A DNA stretch of 64,000 bases, from the NCBI GenBank assembly GCA_041749255.1, contig JBGTBR010000069.1, positions 25,393 through 89,392 of the forward strand. Reading direction: 5' to 3'. Shown in pieces: positions 1 through 9,020 of this stretch. Position numbers and translations under genes: made by a program. The notes under the pieces are model-generated. The model was not told the origin of the DNA. It did no database searches and saw nothing but the letters and a program-made list of their open reading frames with translations. Origin of the DNA: JABDLO01 sp041749255 (GTDB taxonomy: Bacteria > Bacteroidota > Bacteroidia > Chitinophagales > Saprospiraceae). Every line of letters starts with the position of its first letter. Positions within the stretch are counted from its first letter, which is position 1.

Positions 1-305
1 TCAAATGGGGAGAACCTGATCGCCTCATGTTTGTAGCTGGAGCAACAAGGCCTGAGGTAATAGGTTCAATCAGAAAATTAGCACCCGATCACTTCTTACT
101 CGTGCCGGGTATTGGAGCTCAGGGGGGGAGTCTAGCTGAAGTTTCACAACACGGAATGAATTCCTCATGTGGCTTACTGGTGAACGCATCGAGGAGTATT
201 ATTTACGCAGGAAGCGAAAAGGATTTTCAACAAAAAGCAAGAAAGGCTGCCCTGACATTGCAACGGGAAATGGAGGATATGATGCATTATCATTTATTAC
301 AATGA
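1..305 (+). CDS. pyrF: Orotidine 5'-phosphate decarboxylase, C-terminal part (5' end cut by window edge)
   Basis: Decarboxylates OMP to UMP in the last step of pyrimidine synthesis. The frame is open from the window edge, and the residues before the first internal Met (KWGEPDRL at 3-26) continue the domain, so the gene starts outside the window. The visible part has the GATRPE segment, the phosphate-binding stretch LLVPGIGAQGGSL and the LLVNASRSIIYA strand. These are typical of the longer type 2 OMP decarboxylases found in Bacteroidota. It ends with a helical tail and TGA at 303-305. About 145 bp of AT-rich DNA separates it from the next gene. Family assignment is firm; only about 100 residues are visible. 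Confidence 0.9.
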   Translation, partial: KWGEPDRLMFVAGATRPEVIGSIRKLAPDHFLLVPGIGAQGGSLAEVSQHGMNSSCGLLVNASRSIIYAGSEKDFQQKARKAALTLQREMEDMMHYHLLQ

Positions 306-450
306 GATCATAAATATTTTAATGGCAATAGGAAATTATACACAACCTCGGATAATCACATCCTTTTTCAAAAATTTTTAGGATATTGCTGATTCTTAAA
401 ATCTCTTATCAATTTTACACAAATTCACTAAAAATGTAATCCCTTCTGTT

Positions 451-1578
451 ATGAAAATCATTTACACTTCCAGGTCAAAAATATTATATATCGTTACAGG
501 CTTAGTCATGTCTATTATGAGCTTTACGACCTGTAAATCAGGGTCAGACAAAATTGTTGAAGAATCCCTTTTGGATCAAATGGAGGAAGGGTGGAATGCC
601 ATTGAGCCAGGTGGTAACACAATATGTTCACAAGGTACTCCCTTCTCATTTTACGTTCGGCCTGGTCATAAGGATAAAGTACTCATCTTTTTAAATGGAG
701 GAGGAGCCTGCTGGAGTGGGGATTTATGCGATCTGAAAATCGAACCCACTCCCTATATTCCCTTTGCCGATTTTGATCACAATGTACCGGACAATCACTA
801 CGGAATTTTTGAAATAGCCAATGAAGAAAATCCATTTAAAGATTGGACTATGGTATTTATTCCATATTGTACTGGCGACGTGCATCTGGGAAATGCAGAC
901 AAAGAGTATACCACCTCAAGAGATACCAATATTATCATCTATCACAGAGGTAAAGCCAATGCTATGGCAGCCATTAACTGGACTGCTGAAAATATAAAAG
1001 ACCCTGAAAAAATCTTTGTTGCCGGTGCAAGTGCTGGTTCAATAGCTTCTCCATATTACGCCGGAGTTGTCGCAGAGTTGTACCCTGCATCGTCCGTTAT
1101 TCAACTCGGAGATGGATCCGGTGGATATAGAAGTGAAGTGGGTGCTAAAGAAACATCTTTACATTGGGGAACCATGAATGGAATTCCCACATGGTTAGTC
1201 GAAGACCAGGATAAGGAATTCCTGACATTTGAAGACATATACATTCTGACATCTAAAAAATTTCCCAACATACAATTTTCACAGATCAATGCAGCCTATG
1301 ACAAAGACCAGGAATATTTTTTGAAGTTATTGGGTAATGAATCCCCTTTGTATCCACTACTCACTGAGAACCTCAATGATATTGCATCTGTTGTTCCTGA
1401 CTTTACCTATTACACGTATTCTGGCAATGTCCACACTGTATTAAGGTCACCTATATTTTATACTTATACCACTGAAGGCGTTAGCATTGTTGATTGGGTA
1501 AGTCAACTGGCCGATGGTCAAACACCTGGTGTTGTTAGTTGTGGCCATCCGGAATCATGCCTGGTATATGTGGAGTAA
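451..1578 (+). CDS. Pectinacetylesterase/Notum-family serine esterase, probable lipoprotein
   Basis: A 375-residue carboxylesterase of the pectinacetylesterase/Notum family, which removes acyl groups from polysaccharides (or lipid from Wnt in animals). The oxyanion-side motif FLNGGGACWSGDLC lies near residue 80, the nucleophile elbow GASAG places Ser194, an Asp sits in the following GDGSG, and a C-terminal CGHPESC carries the likely catalytic His. Cys residues flank the active site as in secreted members. The N-terminus has a hydrophobic segment followed by FTTC, a relaxed lipobox that suggests anchoring in the envelope. The gene stands alone; a repeat-filled gap follows. The substrate is not shown by the sequence; a plant or algal cell-wall ester is a guess. 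Confidence 0.8.
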   Translation: MKIIYTSRSKILYIVTGLVMSIMSFTTCKSGSDKIVEESLLDQMEEGWNAIEPGGNTICSQGTPFSFYVRPGHKDKVLIFLNGGGACWSGDLCDLKIEPTPYIPFADFDHNVPDNHYGIFEIANEENPFKDWTMVFIPYCTGDVHLGNADKEYTTSRDTNIIIYHRGKANAMAAINWTAENIKDPEKIFVAGASAGSIASPYYAGVVAELYPASSVIQLGDGSGGYRSEVGAKETSLHWGTMNGIPTWLVEDQDKEFLTFEDIYILTSKKFPNIQFSQINAAYDKDQEYFLKLLGNESPLYPLLTENLNDIASVVPDFTYYTYSGNVHTVLRSPIFYTYTTEGVSIVDWVSQLADGQTPGVVSCGHPESCLVYVE

Positions 1579-1639
1579 AAACGGAAGTTTGATTCCAACG
1601 CCATCTATCTCTCCATAATTACAACTTCATTTTAAGTGT

Positions 1640-2098
1640 ATTGTAGCTCATAGCTCGTAGCTCGTAGTTCGTAGCTGTTATTGACATAACTAAACCTTAA
1701 CCTGAACCTCAACCTCAACCTCAACCTTATCCTTAACTTTCCGACTTTCGACCTTGAGACCTAAATGGCTCGTAGCTCGTAGCAGGAAATTTGGGATTAA
1801 GGGATTAAGGAAAGTTAATTGTTAAGCGTTAAGCGTTAAATGGGTCAGTTAAAAAGTTAGAAAGTAGAAAGTGAAAACTGACACCCAGCGAGTGACGCTC
1901 AGCATATGACAACGTAGCCAACAACCTCACTTCCTCACTTCCTCAACCTTAACCTCGACCTTGAGACCTTCAGACTTTCGACTTTTGACTCTCAACCTGC
2001 CGGAGGAGAAAACCTTAACCTCAACCTCAACCTTATCCTTAACCTTCTGACTTTCGACCTTGAGACCTTGAGACTCTCGACCTGCTAAAGGCCACTGG
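1640..2098. repeat. Composite low-complexity intergenic repeat (R1)
   Basis: Most of the 678-bp gap between the Notum-like gene and the tricorn gene is built from short motifs: GCTCGTAG copies, runs of AACCTC/AACCTT, a GTTAATTGTTAAGCGTTAA block, and CTTTCGACCTTGAGACC copies. The same modules recur at 33.2-33.7 and 48.9-49.9 kb, some inverted. An 82-codon minus-strand frame here (1927-2175) translates to biased K/V/E-rich sequence and is not a gene. Confidence 0.85.
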
Positions 2099-2256
2099 AT
2101 GAACCCGTTACTTGTCGTAAGAAACAATACATTTGGTCTAAAATTATTATACATTTTCACATATGTAAATAACACACCTTATTTTCATCCCGTCAATTAT
2201 ATGTTACGATAAGACAACTTAGATTTTTTCTATTTTTCACCAGCAAAATATACACT

Positions 2257-5200
2257 ATGCGTATTATTTTTTTCCTTTTCTCATTTGCATGGGCTTTACA
2301 AGTTTATACTCAGTCTCTAAATCCCATCATGCGTTATCCTGATGTTTCTGACCGACATATTGTTTTTTCCTTTGCCAATGATCTATGGTTGGTTTCGAAA
2401 GAGGGTGGATTGGCTACACGACTCAGTTCGCCTCCAGGCCTGGAATCATGGGCAAAGTTTTCCCCGGATGGCAATACCATTGCCTTTAGTGGGAATTACG
2501 ATGGCACTGCTAATATATACAGTATATCAATTGACGGAGGACTACCGGAACAACTGACTTATCACGGTATGCCAGAGCGTATGTTGGAATGGTTTCCTAA
2601 TGGCGAACACATCCTCTTTTCTTCGTCGATGTACAGCGGAAAGCAACGATTTAGTCAATTTTATAAAATGTCGGCTTCAGGCGGTTTACCGGAGCAACTA
2701 CCCATTGCCCATGCCGAAATGGGAAGCATTTCTCCCGATGGAACAAAAATAGCCTTCACGGATAAAACCAGGCTGTTCCGTACATGGAAAAGATATAAAG
2801 GAGGTATGGCCGCAGATCTGTTTATTTTTGATCTCACTACCAACCAAAGTGAACGCATTACCAAAAACGATTCCAATGACGAATTGCCCATGTGGTGTGG
2901 AGATAAGATTTACTATCTTTCAGATCAGGGAAAGGAAAGAAGATACAATTTATGGAGATATGACCTTAATTCAAAAAGTCATACCCAAATTACTCGATTT
3001 ACTGAATGGGACGTACACTTTCCATCAGCCGGACCTCAGGAAATCGTATTTGAAGCAGGTGGAGACCTGTACTTAATGAACCTTTCAGATGAGGAAGTCC
3101 GAAAAATAGAAATTCGAATCGTAGCGGATTTTGAAGAATTGAAACCGAGAAATGTACATACAAAAGACCTGATTAGCCATTCTCATATCAGTCATGATGG
3201 AAAAAGAGTAGTGGTAGAAGCCCGTGGTGAAATATATAGTTTGCCAGCCGAAAAAGGGGTAACTATTAATTTGACAAAGTCCTCAGGATCTGCTGAGAGA
3301 TATCCTGCCTGGTCTCCTGATGGAAAGTCAATAGCGTATTGGAGCGATGCAGATGGAGAGTACGAACTTTGGATAACAGATCTGGTACAAGGAGGGAAGA
3401 AGAAGATTTTACAATTTAAAGATGGTTTTAGATACCAGTTGCACTGGTCACCTGACAGTAAGAAATTAGCCTGGATCGATCAGGCACTGCAGGTTCAATT
3501 ATTTGACATTAACACAGGTAAGCTGGATAATATTGCTAAACAATGGCAAATGAACCACTTTGCTCTCAGTAATTTTTCGATTTCCTGGGCTTCTGACAGT
3601 CGCTGGCTGGCCTTTTCATTGCAGATGGAAAATGGCCTTAACGGAATAGGGATTTACGGATTGGATCAGAATACATTACATAAGATTGATGGAGGTTTAT
3701 ATCACATTGGATCTCCGGTTTTTGATCCTGAAGGAAAGTATTTGTACATTACTACCAATAATCACTTCGATCCTATTTACAGCGGATACGATAATAGCTT
3801 TGTATATACCAATAACACCAAAATAGGTGCTTTTACTTTGAGGAAAGATGTGGTCTCACCATTGGTTCCTGAAAACGATGAAGTGTCTATAAAGAAAGAG
3901 GATGAGAAAAAAGAGGAGAATAAAGAAAATAAACCGAAAGACAAAGATAAGGGAGATGGCAAGGAGACTTCAGATGAGAAAGACAAGGTTAAACCTATTG
4001 AGATAGATTTCGATAGAATGAGTTCACGGTTGATCATTTTTCCTCCCGATGCGGGCAATTACCGAAGCATGACAGCAGTAGAAGGTAAGTTGGTTTACCT
4101 GAAATTTCCTAATAACGGAGACAAGTCTTCAAAACCTGTATTGAAGTTTTTTGATCTGAAGGAAAAAGAAGAAAAAACCATCATTGAAGAGGTAAATGGA
4201 TTTCAGGTTTCTGCAGATGGTAAAAAAATACTGGTCACCAAAGGACCTGTTGGAGCCGTTATCAATGTGGCTCCTGGCCAGAAAATGGACAAGCCCATCG
4301 ATGTAAGTCAGATGAGGTTACACCTCGATCCCGCTCAGGAATGGCAGCAGATATTTAATGATGCATGGAGGATACAAAGAGACTATTTCTACGATAGAAA
4401 TATGCATGGAGTGGATTGGGTCGCGGTAAAAAAACATTATCAATCATTGCTGGAAAGAGCATGCAGTCGTTCAGATGTCAACTATGTAATCGGAGAAATG
4501 ATCGGTGAGTTGGATGCATCGCATGCGTATCGAGGGGGAGGTGATTATCTAGAAATGGAGCGAAGAGACAATGTGGGTTATCTTGGCATCGACTGGGAAA
4601 AGCACAATGGTCATTATAGAATTGCCAAAATTGTAAAAGCAGCAGATTGGGACACCGAAGTTCGCTCTCCTTTGGCAGAGCCGGGAGTTGCCGTGAAGGA
4701 AGGTGATTATATTCTCGCTGTGAATGGTATGTCACTTTCAACTTTTAGTAATCCTTATGCTGCATTCTGGGGCCTAGCTGGTAAAACAGTAGAACTCACT
4801 ATAAATGATCAACCTGCATTGGATGGATCAAAAAAGATATTGGTTACTACATTGGAAGCAGAAGACCGCCTTCGTAACCTCGCCTGGATAGAAGCCAATA
4901 GAAAGTATGTAGAAGAAAAATCAGGAGGCAGGATTGGATATGTATATGTTCCCTCAACGGGATTGGATGGACAGCACGAATTGGTCAGGATGTTTTACGG
5001 GCAATTCAAGAAAGACGCTTTAATCATTGATGAACGATTTAACAACGGCGGTCAGATTCCCGATCGCTTTATAGAGTTACTCGACAGGAAACCACTGGCT
5101 TTCTGGAAGACCAGAGACGGAAGGGACTGGCAATGGCCTCCCATAGCTCATTTCGGCCCCAAAGCCATGCTCATCAACGGTTGGAGTGGATCGGGAGGAG

Positions 5201-5535
5201 ATGCATTTCCAGACTACTTTCGCAGAGCTGGATTAGGCCCACTCATCGGTACGCGCACATGGGGTGGACTTATCGGCATATCCGGAGCGCCGGCACTTAT
5301 AGACGGTGGTAACGTCACTTCACCCACCTTCCGAATGTTTCACCCGGATGGGGGATGGTTTCCTGAAGGTCATGGTGTGGATCCCGATATTGAAGTATTG
5401 GAAGATTACACCGCTATGGCTCTCGGTATTGACCCTCAACTCGAAAAAGCCATAGAAGTACTCCTAAAAGAATTGGAAGTAAATCCCTTTAAAACTCCTT
5501 CTGCACCAGCAATGGAAGACAGGTCGGGAAAGTAG
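2257..5535 (+). CDS. Tricorn-type protease (S41 family), secreted
   Basis: A 1092-residue homologue of archaeal tricorn protease, which cuts oligopeptides. A signal peptide (MRIIFFLFSFAWALQVYTQ) points to export. Residues about 25-330 and 330-560 are beta-propeller repeats (PDGNTIAFSG and PDGKSIAYW type blades). A Lys/Glu-rich charged linker follows at about 545-590. The C-terminal part holds C1, PDZ and C2 domains. Active-site residues match the family: Ser755-His756 in DASHAYRGGGD, and the nucleophile region NGWSGSGGDAFP with Ser979 next to Gly-Gly-Asp. Length fits tricorn. The gene is monocistronic and followed by a strong terminator. Unlike the cytosolic archaeal enzyme, Bacteroidota members are exported. 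A periplasmic role in peptide trimming is inferred. Confidence 0.9.
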   Translation: MRIIFFLFSFAWALQVYTQSLNPIMRYPDVSDRHIVFSFANDLWLVSKEGGLATRLSSPPGLESWAKFSPDGNTIAFSGNYDGTANIYSISIDGGLPEQLTYHGMPERMLEWFPNGEHILFSSSMYSGKQRFSQFYKMSASGGLPEQLPIAHAEMGSISPDGTKIAFTDKTRLFRTWKRYKGGMAADLFIFDLTTNQSERITKNDSNDELPMWCGDKIYYLSDQGKERRYNLWRYDLNSKSHTQITRFTEWDVHFPSAGPQEIVFEAGGDLYLMNLSDEEVRKIEIRIVADFEELKPRNVHTKDLISHSHISHDGKRVVVEARGEIYSLPAEKGVTINLTKSSGSAERYPAWSPDGKSIAYWSDADGEYELWITDLVQGGKKKILQFKDGFRYQLHWSPDSKKLAWIDQALQVQLFDINTGKLDNIAKQWQMNHFALSNFSISWASDSRWLAFSLQMENGLNGIGIYGLDQNTLHKIDGGLYHIGSPVFDPEGKYLYITTNNHFDPIYSGYDNSFVYTNNTKIGAFTLRKDVVSPLVPENDEVSIKKEDEKKEENKENKPKDKDKGDGKETSDEKDKVKPIEIDFDRMSSRLIIFPPDAGNYRSMTAVEGKLVYLKFPNNGDKSSKPVLKFFDLKEKEEKTIIEEVNGFQVSADGKKILVTKGPVGAVINVAPGQKMDKPIDVSQMRLHLDPAQEWQQIFNDAWRIQRDYFYDRNMHGVDWVAVKKHYQSLLERACSRSDVNYVIGEMIGELDASHAYRGGGDYLEMERRDNVGYLGIDWEKHNGHYRIAKIVKAADWDTEVRSPLAEPGVAVKEGDYILAVNGMSLSTFSNPYAAFWGLAGKTVELTINDQPALDGSKKILVTTLEAEDRLRNLAWIEANRKYVEEKSGGRIGYVYVPSTGLDGQHELVRMFYGQFKKDALIIDERFNNGGQIPDRFIELLDRKPLAFWKTRDGRDWQWPPIAHFGPKAMLINGWSGSGGDAFPDYFRRAGLGPLIGTRTWGGLIGISGAPALIDGGNVTSPTFRMFHPDGGWFPEGHGVDPDIEVLEDYTAMALGIDPQLEKAIEVLLKELEVNPFKTPSAPAMEDRSGK

Positions 5536-5558
5536 GTTGTGTGTTTAAAATATTGTAG

Positions 5559-5592
5559 AAAAAGATCTGCCATTTGGTAGATCTTTTTTTTT
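5559..5592 (+). terminator. Rho-independent terminator of the tricorn gene
   Basis: A 13-bp stem (5559-5571 with 5576-5588, one G-T pair) closes a four-base ATTT loop and runs into a T tract up to 5592. It begins 23 bp after the tricorn stop codon. Confidence 0.85.
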
Positions 5593-6388
5593 GATATATA
5601 ATGTTATATTATAAATCTAAAGAATAGAATCAAAATATGTACATAAGATTGTTTACGATCTAACTTATTTAAACAACCTGCGTACCACAAATCGACACAG
5701 AAAACGTGAATTTGTATTTTTAACCGTTGCATTTTAATTCATGGAATAATGAATCGCCCATATTACATCCAAACTTTATGATCGACTTTTGTTACATGGT
5801 CGCTAACATATTCTCAAGTTTGTCCCATATTATGCCCTTTAGTCCCTACCTTCGGTATTAAATAGGTATATTAACTATAATATACTTATATTTGCACTTA
5901 CTATGAGGTATGGAATGTGAAGTTGTTTATAAAATGATCTGAATTTACTAGGATATAATCAACCTATTTGTCACGACTGCAAGTTTGCTACATCAAGTAG
6001 TTAGAGTCATGTTTTGACGAAGAGTTACTCTTGGTCAGTCAAAATTGGTTTAACTCAATTTAACTCTTATCATTCAACAACTTCTGTTAAAGATGTTGTT
6101 ATAAGAATCAAATTAAAAACTATCTAAACTATAATAAATGATAGCTGTGTAAAATAAGGTGTTAAAACTGTTTATGTTTCACTTTTGATTTCAGGTGAAC
6201 TTTTTGTCTTCCGTTAAACATCGGGTGTTAGAGGTATGTTTAGACGGTTTCAATCTGACATTCGAGTCCTATCAAATTTAACTGAATCACAGACGAATTG
6301 ATTATATCAATCTATGGTATAACTATTTTCAATAATTTAATAATTATCATTTTACATATTCATTAATTACTTAATAAATCCAATATTC
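5593..6388. other. 796-bp AT-rich gap with no recognisable gene
   Basis: No frame with a plausible protein is present on either strand. A TATATTTG element at 5887-5894 fits the Bacteroidota -7 consensus but lacks a clear TTTG box 19-21 bp upstream. No tRNA or strong hairpin was seen. It may hold the long leader of the secreted-protein genes that follow. Confidence 0.5.
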
Positions 6389-6850
6389 ATGAAAAAAATT
6401 GTATTGTTATTTTTGGGTTTCTTTGTTCTCCAAAATGTAAGTGGTCAATGTCCAGCCACAGCTACAATTTCAAATTGTAGCTGTTGTGTAACTTTAACAT
6501 GGTCCCCAGGTCTAACAACATATCCATCTACAATAGTATTTGCATTAGGTTCTCTGCTTTTCCCTTCGACCTTTTTGTTTGCCCAAAACGTCAGCATCAA
6601 TTCCAATGGTGAATTGCCTGACCCAAAGGCGATTTTGGACCTTTCTTCGACTACCAGCGGTTTGTTTATCCCTCGGATGACTACTGTACAGCACCATGCC
6701 ATTGCTACACCGCCGATTGGCTTGCAGGTTTTTAACCTTTCGACCAATACACTTGATATATACAGAAGTACAGAATGGGCGTCGGTGGCATTTACCACTA
6801 CAGAACAGAATGCGATCTTCTTTTTAACAATTTTAACTAATACCCCATGA
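6389..6850 (+). CDS. Chimeric or truncated secreted protein with two signal-like segments
   Basis: A 153-residue protein with a clear signal peptide (MKKIVLLFLGFFVLQNVSGQ), then a Cys-rich stretch (CPATATISNCSCC). A second signal-like segment follows at about residues 50-66, ending FLFAQ. After it comes a module seen at the mature N-terminus of many Bacteroidota surface proteins (INSNGELPDPKAILDLSS...GLFIPRMTT, then TGLxxFN-like GLQVFN). That module normally precedes a long repeat region; here it stops after about 80 residues with an unrelated tail. This looks like the start of one gene joined to the start of another, then truncated. It overlaps the next gene by 4 bp (ATGA). Function unknown. 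Confidence 0.55.
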   Translation: MKKIVLLFLGFFVLQNVSGQCPATATISNCSCCVTLTWSPGLTTYPSTIVFALGSLLFPSTFLFAQNVSINSNGELPDPKAILDLSSTTSGLFIPRMTTVQHHAIATPPIGLQVFNLSTNTLDIYRSTEWASVAFTTTEQNAIFFLTILTNTP

Positions 6851-8112
6851 CAAAGCACATCTTCGTCCTGATTTTTATGGCCTCCATGATTGGGGGACTT
6901 CAGGCTCAGCACCTTCCCCAGGCATCTTACAAGCCGGGCACGTACACTTGGAACACGGGAAATTTTATCTTTAGTAGCGTCACCATCCGCGCCTGGGGTG
7001 GAGGTGCTGGTGGCGCCACCGGCACCCAGGGCAACGGCGGTGGAGGTGGTGGAGGCGGCGCCTTTGCAGAACGCTTTTTTAGCACCATTGGTCCGAATCA
7101 AACCGTGACGCTGGTGGTAGGTGCAGGGGGACTTGCAGGCGTACCCGGAGGAAACTTCGGCCAGCCTGGAGGTGATTCCTACTTTGTGGTGACCAGCCAA
7201 GAGACACGTGCCGGAGGTGGAAGGATTCAATCTCCGGATTATTTTAGCCCATCAACCGGAGGGGTTCCCAGCGGCACTATGGATATAGGCTTTAATGGTG
7301 GCGGCGGAGCTGGCCGAACCGGTCAGCGTGGCGGTGGCGGCGGGTCTTCGGCGGGTACTTCGGCACCGGGTGTGACTGCAACAGGTACTAATGGCGCTGT
7401 TGCTCCGGTAGGAGGTGGCAATGGCGGTTCTTCCGGAGTAGGGCCATCTGACCCGGCCTTCCCAGGCCAAATTCCCGGAGGTGGTGGAGGAGGCTGTCAA
7501 AAGCAAGGTGGTGTAGGAGGTGAAGGACTTATAACCATCAGTTATGTTATTGTGGAGGAGGACGCTCCCCTGCCGGTCGAACTGACCTTCTTCAATGCTG
7601 CAATACAGACAGACAAGTCTATCCTCGTCAGTTGGACCTATGCCAATGCCATTGACTTTGAGCGATTTGCGGTCGAACACAGCACAGATGGGAGATTGTG
7701 GACAGAGATTGGTTCAGTTGACTTACCAGGCTTACTCTTACGCAGCAATGAACTCTCGTATACTCACCGAAATCCCGTGGCAGGCCATAACTACTACCGG
7801 CTAAGAATGATCGATCTCGATGGTACTTATTCTCTCTCCGATGTGGAACAAGTGTTTATCGAAAGTGAAAAGCTGATTTATCTTGTGAATACCACAGTTC
7901 ATACAAATGTACTGATTCAAAGAGGTGACAGCGACGAAGATACCCACATTATGATCTATGATCTCAATGGGAGGTCAGTACACAGATCCAATCTCATGAG
8001 TGGAGAGTCGCTGATCCAACTTGATGTATCAGGACTCACACCAGGGATGTATATATTACATGTATCTTCTCTTCAAAGAAAAGAAGCGCATAAGATCATG
8101 AAAGTACAGTAA
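6847..8112 (+). CDS. Glycine-rich secreted protein with T9SS type A sorting domain
   Basis: A 421-residue exported protein. A signal peptide (cleavage near GLQAQ) is followed by a Gly-rich region at about residues 30-230, with runs of up to eight Gly and repeated GGxGG patterns. This resembles the polyglycine-helix Gly-rich domain of ALK/LTK receptors and some bacterial and phage adhesins. A beta-rich Bacteroidota module (VELTFFNA...LVSWTYANAIDFERFAVEHSTDG) follows. The C-terminus is a T9SS type A sorting signal (MIYDLNGRSVHRSN...LDVSGLTPGMYILHV...KIMKVQ). It should be secreted through the outer membrane and attached to the surface. GC content at 6.95-7.55 kb is much higher than in the neighbours, partly because Gly codons are GGN. 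Ligand unknown; adhesion or matrix role inferred. Confidence 0.8.
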   Translation: MTKHIFVLIFMASMIGGLQAQHLPQASYKPGTYTWNTGNFIFSSVTIRAWGGGAGGATGTQGNGGGGGGGGAFAERFFSTIGPNQTVTLVVGAGGLAGVPGGNFGQPGGDSYFVVTSQETRAGGGRIQSPDYFSPSTGGVPSGTMDIGFNGGGGAGRTGQRGGGGGSSAGTSAPGVTATGTNGAVAPVGGGNGGSSGVGPSDPAFPGQIPGGGGGGCQKQGGVGGEGLITISYVIVEEDAPLPVELTFFNAAIQTDKSILVSWTYANAIDFERFAVEHSTDGRLWTEIGSVDLPGLLLRSNELSYTHRNPVAGHNYYRLRMIDLDGTYSLSDVEQVFIESEKLIYLVNTTVHTNVLIQRGDSDEDTHIMIYDLNGRSVHRSNLMSGESLIQLDVSGLTPGMYILHVSSLQRKEAHKIMKVQ

Positions 8113-8250
8113 ACAATAAACAGTGAACAGTGAACGGTGAACAGAGAGCAGTGAGCAGTAAGCAGTAGGCAGTATGCAGTAGGCAGTATGCAGTAAGCAG
8201 TAAGCAGTATGCAGTATGCAGTAGACGGTAGGCAGTAGACGGTAGACAGA
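8110..8250. repeat. Composite repeat of CAGTGAACAGT/GCAGTAGGCAGT type (R2)
   Basis: About 140 bp of near-tandem 7-mers (CAGTAAG, CAGTAGG, CAGTATG, CAGTGAG, CAGTGAA). The array starts inside the stop codon of the T9SS gene: the last Gln codon and TAA already read as a repeat unit. Inverted relatives (TTCACTGCTCACCGTTCACC) occur at about 49.1 and 49.8 kb. Minus-strand frames across it (8073-8302) are low-complexity and not genes. Confidence 0.85.
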
Positions 8251-8325
8251 TAAATACTAAAAGCAAATAGCACAAACTAGAAAAATTAAGGTATCCGGGC
8301 ATGATACTGATTTCAATCCATGTCG

Positions 8326-8333
8326 TATCTTTG
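8326..8333 (+). promoter_or_regulatory. Candidate -7 box for the ccm operon
   Basis: TATCTTTG followed by CAGC fits the Bacteroidota -7 consensus TAnnTTTG. It ends 10 bp before the ATG at 8344, so the leader would be very short. No clear TTTG box is seen 19-21 bp upstream. It argues against the upstream in-frame ATG at 8320. Confidence 0.4.
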
Positions 8334-8343
8334 CAGCTACAAT

Positions 8344-8997
8344 ATGGTCAACAGGATTTTGCATATCATAGCTAAAGATTTCAGGGTAGAATTCAGACAA
8401 AAGCATGCCATTGCCGGGATTCTACTTTTTGCCGTCACTGTAGTGTTCATCGTATTTAAAACCTTCAATACTTTTACTTCACAGGAGTGGGCTCTATTGT
8501 TATGGATATTGGTACTCTTTTCAGGCATCAATGCTGTAGTCAAAAGTTTTCTTCAGGAATCGAAAGGTACTTACTTATATTATTATACATTATTGGATCC
8601 TGTAGAAGTAGTACTTTCAAAATTAGTGTATAACTTTTTACTTTGCTTCGTTCTCTTTTTAGTTATATTAGGATGTATGGCATTGTTTAGCGGTTATCCG
8701 GTGAGGGATCATGTTTTGTTTTTTTCTTCTTCCTTATTGGGGTTAGCCGGTATATCTATCGTATACACCATGATATCTGCTTTGGCAGCTACGGGCGGTC
8801 ATTCCGGTACTTTGATGTCTATCCTGTCATTACCCTTAGTACTTCCTGTATTATTATTATTGATCAAAACAACGGCAGTTGCTTTAGGGTTACTTACAGA
8901 TTCTACCGTAAGTACAGATTTGTTATTACTCGCAGGAATTGATGGTGTTTTGATCAGCATTTGTTTAATTTTGTTTCCAATAGTATGGAAATCATAA
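8344..8997 (+). CDS. ccmB: Heme exporter membrane subunit CcmB
   Basis: A 217-residue, six-helix membrane protein of the CcmB family, part of the CcmABCD system that delivers heme for cytochrome c maturation. Characteristic segments are the N-terminal amphipathic RILHIIAKDFRVEFRQKHAIAGILLF, the helix LLWILVLFSGINAVVKSFLQE, and the Gly/Ser-rich AALAATGGHSGTLMSILSLPLVLPVLLL. Start chosen at 8344 (MVNRIL); an in-frame ATG at 8320 would overlap the -7 box. It leads ccmB-ccmC-ccmD; ccmA, the ATPase, is not in the window. The ccmC start lies 23 bp downstream. Confidence 0.88.
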   Translation: MVNRILHIIAKDFRVEFRQKHAIAGILLFAVTVVFIVFKTFNTFTSQEWALLLWILVLFSGINAVVKSFLQESKGTYLYYYTLLDPVEVVLSKLVYNFLLCFVLFLVILGCMALFSGYPVRDHVLFFSSSLLGLAGISIVYTMISALAATGGHSGTLMSILSLPLVLPVLLLLIKTTAVALGLLTDSTVSTDLLLLAGIDGVLISICLILFPIVWKS

Positions 8998-9020
8998 TGT
9001 ATTTTTTTTAGACGATATAA

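Noticed and set aside
1927..2175. Minus-strand 82-codon frame in R1
   Set aside because: It translates repeat units into K/V/E-biased sequence; no start signal or protein-like pattern.
6445..7230. A 261-codon minus-strand open frame over the Gly-rich gene
   Set aside because: It is the antisense of GGN-rich coding sequence; no family or signal is recognisable and the plus-strand T9SS protein is clear.
8073..8302. Two minus-strand frames across R2
   Set aside because: They repeat Tyr/Cys/Leu/Thr words from a 7-bp tandem array, so they are repeat translations.
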